From: a virus
Length of the DNA: 28,133 bases
Strand: one strand, 5' to 3'
Virus record (IMG/VR): IMGVR_UViG_3300029319_000365
Location: 1 to 28,133 of that record
Numbering within the stretch: the first letter of the stretch is position 1; every line of letters begins with the position of its first letter. The position numbers and the translations under genes are program-made. Under the pieces are notes generated by a model. The model had not been told where the DNA came from. It worked only from the letters and a program-made list of their open reading frames with translations, and searched no databases. Below, piece after piece: positions 23,125 to 28,133 of this stretch.

Positions 23125-25056
23125 TTAGTAGATGAACCAATTGGACCCATCAGTGTACACTAAAACTGAGCCATAGGGCGATTCAAGAATAACAGATGGA
23201 GCGCCATCAATCTTCTGGGAGCCGGCCGGATTGAGAGTAATCGCTTTATTGGAAGCAGCCGCACCGGATTCATCTTTAACTAATAATACTTGACCTGCTG
23301 TAAATGTCGACGCATCAAACAAGATACTTGAAGGGACATGGGTTACTCCTAATATATAATTAGCCGAAGAGGCGGTGTGACTAGCTGATACAGGAACGCG
23401 ATTATGAACGAGCCCTGAGTTTATAGTCACCCGATTATTAGATGTGTCATAAGCCACATTGGAACTTCCACTAATTTCTCTCCCAATGGGAGAATCAAAC
23501 CTAAACTGGAGTGAACCTACCGGGCCATCAGCTACCTCGATAGCGCTAGCGGTAACGTTAGTGAGATATCGGCCGTCTCCATAGAAATAGGTCGCAGACA
23601 CATTGGACGAAGCACTAACGGTCCCCACCACTGAAAGCGTATTGCTTGAAGTGAGGTAGCGAAGATTTGAACTACCAGAAATCTTTCCATCGTCCGAGAA
23701 GTAATACTGAAGATCCCCCATGCTGCCTTGGGCGCGGGCGACGTTAACGAGGTGCCTTCCGTCTCCGTAATACAAACTGGAGGACATGAAAGATGAACAA
23801 GTAATGTTGTGCCACAATGAAGTATCAGCCAAGATGGTGCTTGCAGAAATTTGAGTTGTAGATACAATATTCGGCAGGTATGCCAGACTAGCCGTGATGT
23901 CGCCGGCCAATAAACAACTTGCAGAAATACTTGTGTCCCCAGAGCCATCAACGTCACCCATGCTTGCTATGACCCCGTTGCCATTCGCCGTGTCATGAAT
24001 TTCAATAGCGCCAGCAATCTTAAGTGGTGATCCGCCGACAAGTATGCCCTTAACAGTAAGGTCGCCTGCTACCATAACATCCGCCGAGGCTGACACACTG
24101 CCAATCACAGCCAACTCATGAGAGGGGCTTGTTGTGCCGACACCCACTTTGCCGGCCACAGCAACATTTCCAGCATAAAAAGAATTGGCCGAGGCCGAAA
24201 CCGCACCTACAACCGTCAGCGCATGAGAGGGAGCATCCGTACCAATACCCAGAAAGCCGCTAGATGTCAAAAAAGTAAGATTGGCGCTTCCCGTAAATGC
24301 CCCTGAGCCTTTTTGAATCTGGATAGAACCAGTGGGACCGGTGGCATTCTGCGAGGTAGCCGTAATCGTTATTCCACCCCCAGAACCTCCATCTGTTATT
24401 TCAATGCCGGTTCCACCTGTCAGCACTCTTTCGTTTGGAAGTTTGGCTTCGGAAGCTACAGTAATATATGTAGCATTGAGGGGGGGATATGGTGCTGCCC
24501 TGGGCGCAGGGTTGCTGGCCCCTGAGTCCTTCTGGTCTTTAACCGCCGGGCGATCAATACCGGGCATAACCCTAAAGACGCCTTGGCGGGCGCGGACACA
24601 CTCCGCGCTAACCTGGAACTTATGTTCTACTTGGCCAAATAGAAACCGAGTATCGTTATAGAGTTTAACGATCTCATAAAAGATTTCACCATACTGGACA
24701 AAGTCTCCCACTCTCACATAGAGGTCCTGGTCCTCTACAAGTCGACGTCGATGAAAGTTAACTGTTAGTTTGGTCTGATATTCGTAGCCATATCTTTCAT
24801 TGGACTGTTCGTTCTCGACCTCAACATATGCAAACACCCGTACAGGTGGTAAAGAAACCTTTTCTTTCGCCTCACCATAGATATCATTAAAGTTCGACTC
24901 TTCAATACTGATCGGATAGTAGGCTATCGTCTGACCAAGGACTCTTTCCGCCAGCTCGTCGTTAACCTGCTTTACAAGATTGCGTTCCTTCTCGCCAAAG
25001 AACATTGGCGCTGGTGGTGCAGCCGGTCTAGTCCATTTGTTTTTTGGATCTGCCAT
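23125..25056 (-). CDS. Neck-like domain fused to a repetitive fibre domain
   Basis: A 643-aa two-part protein. Residues 1-165 are a close paralogue of the neighbouring 171-aa protein: shared blocks include F-F-G-x-x-E-R-x-L-V-K-Q-V-N-D-E-L-A-E-R-V, R-R-R-L-V-E-D-Q-D-L-Y-V-R and G-Q-V-E-H-K-F-Q-V-S-A-E-C-V-R-A-R. Residues about 190-560 are Ser/Gly/Ala-rich fibre sequence with recurring V-G-[AT]-V-S-A-S and Y-x-Y-G-D-G-R-[HY]-L-x-N-V units. The C-terminal 60 residues (K-I-D-G-A-P-S-V-I-L-E-S-P-Y-G-S) match the end of the 644-aa protein. The first domain probably anchors the fibre to the virion neck, so the product may be a collar or whisker-like fibre. The start ATG (25054-25056) has AGGAGAACGC upstream. 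The role of the first domain is inferred from a resemblance to T4 gp14 layout. Confidence 0.8.
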   Translation of the reverse strand: MADPKNKWTRPAAPPAPMFFGEKERNLVKQVNDELAERVLGQTIAYYPISIEESNFNDIYGEAKEKVSLPPVRVFAYVEVENEQSNERYGYEYQTKLTVNFHRRRLVEDQDLYVRVGDFVQYGEIFYEIVKLYNDTRFLFGQVEHKFQVSAECVRARQGVFRVMPGIDRPAVKDQKDSGASNPAPRAAPYPPLNATYITVASEAKLPNERVLTGGTGIEITDGGSGGGITITATSQNATGPTGSIQIQKGSGAFTGSANLTFLTSSGFLGIGTDAPSHALTVVGAVSASANSFYAGNVAVAGKVGVGTTSPSHELAVIGSVSASADVMVAGDLTVKGILVGGSPLKIAGAIEIHDTANGNGVIASMGDVDGSGDTSISASCLLAGDITASLAYLPNIVSTTQISASTILADTSLWHNITCSSFMSSSLYYGDGRHLVNVARAQGSMGDLQYYFSDDGKISGSSNLRYLTSSNTLSVVGTVSASSNVSATYFYGDGRYLTNVTASAIEVADGPVGSLQFRFDSPIGREISGSSNVAYDTSNNRVTINSGLVHNRVPVSASHTASSANYILGVTHVPSSILFDASTFTAGQVLLVKDESGAAASNKAITLNPAGSQKIDGAPSVILESPYGSVLVYTDGSNWFIY

Positions 25057-25068
25057 TCATGCGTTCTC

Positions 25069-25584
25069 CTACGAAGGTCTCGTTACGGCTTCTTTAACCC
25101 TAAATAGGCCGCGGCGTGCACGAACACACTCAGCGCTTACCTGAAACTTGTGTTCAACTTGCCCAAAGTAGTATCTGGTATCGTTGTAAATGCGCACAAT
25201 TTCATAAAATAGTTCGCCATATTGAATAAAATCCCCAGGTCTTACGTACAGGTCCTGATCTTCGACCAAGCGGCGTCGATTGAAATTGACTGTCAGGTTG
25301 GTGGTATAGTCATAACCGAACTTCTCATTTGTCTGTTCGTTATCTACCAGCACATAAGCGTATACTCGAACTGGGGGTAGTGTAACTTTATCTATCGCCT
25401 CGCCGTAAGTGTTATTAAAATGCGTATCTTCAAGGTCTACAGCGTAATAAGCAATGGCTTGGCCAACAACGCGCTCGGCCAGTTCATCGTTGACTTGCTT
25501 TACTAGGTCTCGCTCATTTTTCCCAAAAAACATGGGTGGCGGAGGGGCCTCCGGCTGGTTCCACTTATTTTTAGGATCTGACAT
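25069..25584 (-). CDS. Possible head-closure/neck protein (gp14-like layout)
   Basis: A 171-aa protein with the order Y-Y-A-V-D-L-E (about 46-52), N-N-T-Y-G-E, an A-Y-V strand, F-G-Y-D-Y, N-L-T-V-N-F-N-R-R-R-L, R-P-G-D-F-I-Q-Y-G-E-L-F-Y-E-I and Y-Y-F-G-Q. T4 gp14, as I recall it, has the same order (C-Y-Y-V-P-R-E, the I-F-G-E-D segment, a beta strand, E-G-D-L-I-Y-F, the L-F-E-I strand and F-Y-Q-L-G). The protein is therefore a candidate for the gp14-type neck component that closes the filled head. A close paralogue fused to a fibre follows it after 12 nt. It is shorter than T4 gp14 (256 aa). ATG (25582-25584) is preceded by GGAGAAGTAAGA. The gp14 link needs a structural comparison; the gene itself is certain. 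Confidence 0.75.
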   Translation of the reverse strand: MSDPKNKWNQPEAPPPPMFFGKNERDLVKQVNDELAERVVGQAIAYYAVDLEDTHFNNTYGEAIDKVTLPPVRVYAYVLVDNEQTNEKFGYDYTTNLTVNFNRRRLVEDQDLYVRPGDFIQYGELFYEIVRIYNDTRYYFGQVEHKFQVSAECVRARRGLFRVKEAVTRPS

Positions 25585-25605
25585 TCTTCTTACTTCTCCC
25601 TAGGG

Positions 25606-25638
25606 TCTAATAGTAAATAGTACTTTATGACTATTAGA
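25606..25638 (-). promoter_or_regulatory. Candidate late-promoter motif inside an inverted repeat (site 5)
   Basis: ACTATTTA (coding strand, 25614-25621) lies 30 nt before the ATG at 25584. TCTAATAGT (25606-25614) and ACTATTAGA (25630-25638) are perfect 9-bp inverted repeats flanking it, so the motif sits in the loop of a possible hairpin that starts 16 nt after the stop of the 274-aa gene. Confidence 0.4.
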
Positions 25639-25653
25639 ACTTTGTATCGAGAG

Positions 25654-26478
25654 TTATGCGTCTGATGTGCGGCAGCGGAACACTCGCATTCTCTCGATCA
25701 GACCGCGGAAAGTTCGAGTATGATTTACTTCAATCGCGAAGAACGCAACCTTAGTGCCGGATACTGTAAGAGGAGTGGTAATGCCGGCGGTGGCTTGAGT
25801 TTGTGTCCAGTTCGAGCTGCCATAGTTGGCGTATTGTCTTTTAGAGTTGATCACCAATGGTTCATTAAATGCCTTCACGCCGGTGGCCGCGCCAGAAGTT
25901 ATAGCACACTGGCCTGTCATATAGTAGACTATCTCAAATGTGTTAAATTCGTTACTATCGGCGATCAATCCTTCGGTGCCGGGGCCCTTTAAAGATCGCC
26001 ACTTTTGATTAGTGTTGTGAACCACCCCGCAGCCCATTCCTTTCCAACTGTTGGTAGATACTCCATCCCAGAGATTCATTCCGACACCCTCGTAGTTGTT
26101 TGCCGGTATGCCATCGGGATAATCTTGAATCCATTGTACACAAATAGTGTCTTCGGCCGATAAGTTGGGCACCAAAGCATTGAGGTTGGCAGATAAGACG
26201 GGGCAGACGCGTCCGGTGGAAGAAAACCAGTCGCTGCTGGCTGCAGGAGTGATTAGGATGCCGTTTCCCGGCTTAACCTCTAGAGTACCGTTATTAATCG
26301 CCGCAGTCCAGGTCACCCCATTAATAGTAATGGTGTCTTCGTCGGACATGTCGCCGCTGCTATTGTAGTCCCCAAAATTAACCTCATAGGTCAACTCCCA
26401 GCCGTTATATGTAATGTCGGATATGCTTTTAATGTTTGCCATCTCTACTCCTGCTATGTGAGATATCGAATTTGACAT
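25654..26478 (-). CDS. Adsorption/fibre-type protein, paralogue of the 328-aa gene
   Basis: A 274-aa protein rich in Thr, Asn, Gly and Trp, of the beta-sandwich kind used in receptor-binding tips. Its N-terminus (I-A-G-V-E-M-A-N-I-K-S-I-S) matches that of the 328-aa protein (N-G-V-D-M-A-N-V-K-T-I-S). Similar (V/I)-N-G-V motifs are found at the N-termini of phage fibre proteins, probably as an attachment helix or trimer seed. The C-termini also agree (F-R-G-L-I-E-R-M-R-V-F-R against K-I-T-C-L-W-K-K-L-R-I-L-R). The middle shows G-V-G-M-N-L-W-D-G, and a lectin-like fold is possible. The start is uncertain: ATG at 26476-26478 (GGGAG upstream), or the internal ATG 12 codons later, which has AGGAG 6 nt before it. 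No enzymatic motif was found. Confidence 0.75.
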   Translation of the reverse strand: MSNSISHIAGVEMANIKSISDITYNGWELTYEVNFGDYNSSGDMSDEDTITINGVTWTAAINNGTLEVKPGNGILITPAASSDWFSSTGRVCPVLSANLNALVPNLSAEDTICVQWIQDYPDGIPANNYEGVGMNLWDGVSTNSWKGMGCGVVHNTNQKWRSLKGPGTEGLIADSNEFNTFEIVYYMTGQCAITSGAATGVKAFNEPLVINSKRQYANYGSSNWTQTQATAGITTPLTVSGTKVAFFAIEVNHTRTFRGLIERMRVFRCRTSDA

Positions 26479-26491
26479 TCCATTTCTCCCT

Positions 26492-26827
26492 CTAGACCTC
26501 TCTTTCTAAGATTGCTTCGATCATGGGCTCCAAGGAAGCAGAATTATTTTGAAACTCAGTAAGAGCGTCTCCAGATAGTCGGGAGGCTACATCTGCGAAT
26601 GTTGGGGATCCGCCGGCTAAAACTGCTTCTTCAATAGCACCCACCCAGGGATGGGTTCTAAGTACGCCCAGTGTGGGTCCCGCGTTGATAAATGCATCAT
26701 GTATACGGATAGTGCCGAAAATACGATCTTGCAGGGCGGCTGCAGCCCCGCCAATAATAGACTCAAAAATATCAAACCTTAGTTGCATAAACGAAAGCCA
26801 TTCTGCTTTAGTAGTAGGTTGACTCAT
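26492..26827 (-). CDS. Small unknown protein between two adsorption-type genes
   Basis: A 111-aa, mostly helical, slightly acidic protein that I do not recognise. Notable pieces are W-L-S-F-M-Q-L-R-F-D-I-F-E-S and a central A-G-P-T-L-G-V-L-R-T-H-P-W-V. No signal peptide, membrane segment or metal site is visible. It starts with ATG (26825-26827) 1 nt after the stop of the 328-aa gene and ends 13 nt before the next start. Small helical proteins inside fibre clusters are often assembly chaperones (as T4 gp38 or gp57A), but nothing in this sequence shows that directly. Confidence 0.7.
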   Translation of the reverse strand: MSQPTTKAEWLSFMQLRFDIFESIIGGAAAALQDRIFGTIRIHDAFINAGPTLGVLRTHPWVGAIEEAVLAGGSPTFADVASRLSGDALTEFQNNSASLEPMIEAILEREV

Positions 26828-26828
26828 A

Positions 26829-27815
26829 TTAAGTGCCTCTTCTCAAAATTCTAAGTTTCTTCCACAAGCACGTAATTTTCGAGTCCCTGCTACCGTTCGT
26901 TCGATAGGCAGCAGAGACGCCCACATTAATTTGTCGTCCCTGGCTTGTTGTGGTCCCGGGCCGAAATATAAACTGTGTGGTTTGTCCGGGGTTGGCGGTG
27001 GTGTTGACCGGCGGAGATCCGCCGCTTGTTCCCATATCTAAGGGGAGTTGACTTGCCATACTGCCATACGCGTAGTGATCGGTAACCGTAAGGGGTGTTT
27101 GAAATGCGTTATATACGCCGGCTCGGGATGACCATGAAGCGCCCGGATAGAATACGATCTCACAAAAAGTAGGGCGAGCAGCGTCCGCGACAGAGGGGGT
27201 GATCCAATATTGATTACCGGAGGTTCCAGCCTGCTGCATATCTCCATTTCTGAAGAACCACTGATTATTGTCTGTGGCGGAGCTTGTTGTAATCCACGAG
27301 CTTTGCATCCAGTTACCGGCGGAAGAGCCGCCGCGAGTGGGCTGGCCCGTAGTGCCATCTAGAATCATACTACCCCCATAAAAAATAGAATCAGCCGTGC
27401 CAGCGGTGTTGACTGTGAACTCGTGTAACGTTTGGAATGCGAAAGTTTCATTCCGGTCATATGTGAGTCCAGCAGCTGTATAAATATTATCAATGGGCGC
27501 ATAGATAACTGGGCCAGTTTGAAGATTATTTTCCCAGTGGCCGGTAATTTTCGTGGAGTCAATTACAATTCTCATGCCGGTGCCACTTACTAGCTTCATT
27601 TCGTTGGCCAAGGTGTTATTGCCTGCGGACCATGCTACAATCTCCCCGTTGCTGCCTGTTAGATTTCTAGGCCAATCGGTGTTGTCCGAGGCCGATGTAC
27701 CTTGTGCAGTGAGGTCTACCTCATAAATGGTTTGCCAGTCTACAGCTACGTCAGCGGTACTGATGGTTTTAACATTTGCCATATCTACTCCATTAACTAT
27801 CCGCGAGTTAGCCAT
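26829..27815 (-). CDS. Adsorption/fibre-type protein
   Basis: A 328-aa Thr/Ser/Asn/Gly-rich protein, probably beta-structured and surface exposed. Residues 8-20 (N-G-V-D-M-A-N-V-K-T-I-S) are shared with the 274-aa paralogue, as is the basic aromatic end (K-I-T-C-L-W-K-K-L-R-I-L-R). The middle includes D-W-P-R-N-L-T-G-S-N-G and N-N-Q-W-F-F-R-N-G-D-M-Q. This pattern of a conserved N-terminal motif and a diverged body is expected for receptor-binding proteins. ATG at 27813-27815 follows the previous stop by 1 nt, with GGAG 11 nt upstream; an internal ATG 11 codons later has GGAG 5 nt before it and may be the true start. Confidence 0.75.
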   Translation of the reverse strand: MANSRIVNGVDMANVKTISTADVAVDWQTIYEVDLTAQGTSASDNTDWPRNLTGSNGEIVAWSAGNNTLANEMKLVSGTGMRIVIDSTKITGHWENNLQTGPVIYAPIDNIYTAAGLTYDRNETFAFQTLHEFTVNTAGTADSIFYGGSMILDGTTGQPTRGGSSAGNWMQSSWITTSSATDNNQWFFRNGDMQQAGTSGNQYWITPSVADAARPTFCEIVFYPGASWSSRAGVYNAFQTPLTVTDHYAYGSMASQLPLDMGTSGGSPPVNTTANPGQTTQFIFRPGTTTSQGRQINVGVSAAYRTNGSRDSKITCLWKKLRILRRGT

Positions 27816-27816
27816 C

Positions 27817-28133
27817 TCATGCTAGCTCCACATAGGTACCGTCCGGATTAAAGTAGATTACGTTAGGGGTGCCCGTAGCATACCCCACCGTACGCACATA
27901 TGAATTAGAAGTTGTTGGCGCTGAGCTGCTAAAGTAACCACCTCCAGTGACCGATGGAGAGGCTGCACTACTGGATTGAATATATACTGGGCCACCCTTG
28001 ATAAAAGAGCCCGAATAGAAACTATGAGCGTCGAAGAACCCTCGGATTAGCATACCAGAGGACGCAGCCTTAGTTCCCAGCGCAATCGCTAGAAGCTGGT
28101 TGTGGCCACTGCCGGTAACCGATGCGTCGGCTG
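27817..28133 (-). CDS. C-terminal part of a fibre-like protein (cut by the window edge)
   Basis: The frame is open from the right edge to TAG at 27817-27819. An internal ATG (28051-28053) is not the start, since 26 further codons upstream (A-D-A-S-V-T-G-S-G-H-N-Q-L-L-A-I-A-L-G-T...) read through in frame to the edge. The segment L-L-A-I-A-L-G-T-K-A-A-S-S-G-M-L-I-R-G-F-F, then V-R-T-V-G-Y and finally V-I-Y-F-N-P-D-G-T-Y-V-E-L, is the common C-terminal domain of long repetitive fibre or structural proteins in marine phages. The visible part is 105 residues; the rest lies beyond the window. It is the first gene of the visible fibre cluster. Confidence 0.8.
   Translation of the reverse strand, partial: ADASVTGSGHNQLLAIALGTKAASSGMLIRGFFDAHSFYSGSFIKGGPVYIQSSSAASPSVTGGGYFSSSAPTTSNSYVRTVGYATGTPNVIYFNPDGTYVELA

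Noticed and set aside
28051-28053. ATG at 28051-28053 as the start of a 78-aa gene
   Set aside because: The frame is open and protein-like upstream to the window edge, with the LAIALG-type motif that belongs to the same domain.
1-28133. tRNA genes, CRISPR arrays, insertion sequences, introns or homing endonucleases
   Set aside because: None was seen by eye on either strand; coding density is high and gaps are under about 190 bp.

Overview
The window is a stretch of a tailed-phage genome of T4-like (myovirus) type. Every convincing gene lies on the minus strand, so genes are read from high to low coordinates. The clearest landmarks are a T4 gp23-type major capsid protein (17979-19724), a contractile tail sheath (12822-15611), a tail tube (12189-12764), a gp26/T4_baseplate-type protein with two CxxC pairs (11332-12174), a tape measure (8833-10773) and a LysM baseplate protein (7567-7908). 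No bacterial housekeeping gene, tRNA, insertion sequence, CRISPR array or photosynthesis gene was seen, so the host cannot be named. The DNA polymerase is a free-standing family A polymerase domain, not the family B gp43 of T4. Together with the capsid this suggests a divergent ('far-T4'-like) lineage, possibly aquatic; that placement is inference.

Layout in the direction of transcription. (1) 28133-23125 is an attachment and neck cluster: the C-terminal end of a fibre-like protein cut by the window edge, two paralogous adsorption-type proteins (328 and 274 aa) around an unknown 111-aa gene, then two tandem paralogues of a possible gp14-like neck protein. The second paralogue is fused to about 470 residues of repetitive fibre sequence. 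(2) 22952-21018 is a second repetitive fibre-like protein whose last domain resembles that of the fused neck protein; it ends at a strong terminator. (3) 20832-15674 is the head module: acidic scaffold, capsid protein, terminator, gp13-like neck protein, and a probable tail terminator or completion protein. (4) 15611-2470 is the tail module: sheath, tube, gp26-like chaperone with a hidden out-of-frame extension, unknown 108-aa protein, tape measure, possible tube initiator, LysM protein, 1250-aa hub candidate, and an unknown 445-aa protein. (5) 2461-1 is a replication and nucleotide block: PolA domain, MazG-like pyrophosphohydrolase and an FtsZ/tubulin-like protein joined by 4-nt start/stop overlaps, then the first 23 codons of another gene, perhaps a gp32-like ssDNA-binding protein.

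Two observations stand out. First, the gp26-like gene ends just after a T7 run, and the +1 (= -2) frame stays open beyond it for about 60 codons. That ORF has no ATG or GTG start and encodes a coherent basic helical peptide. It sits exactly where other phages make the G/GT-type frameshifted tail assembly chaperone, between tube and tape measure. Second, the FtsZ/tubulin-like protein keeps a nucleotide-binding N-terminus but lacks a recognisable T7-loop catalytic motif.

Regulation: five intergenic leaders carry the motif ACTATTTA (coding strand; TCTATTTA in one) 24-37 nt before the start codon, at least two of them directly after a terminator hairpin. This is a candidate late-promoter element. 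All calls come from reading the sequence; no database search was possible.
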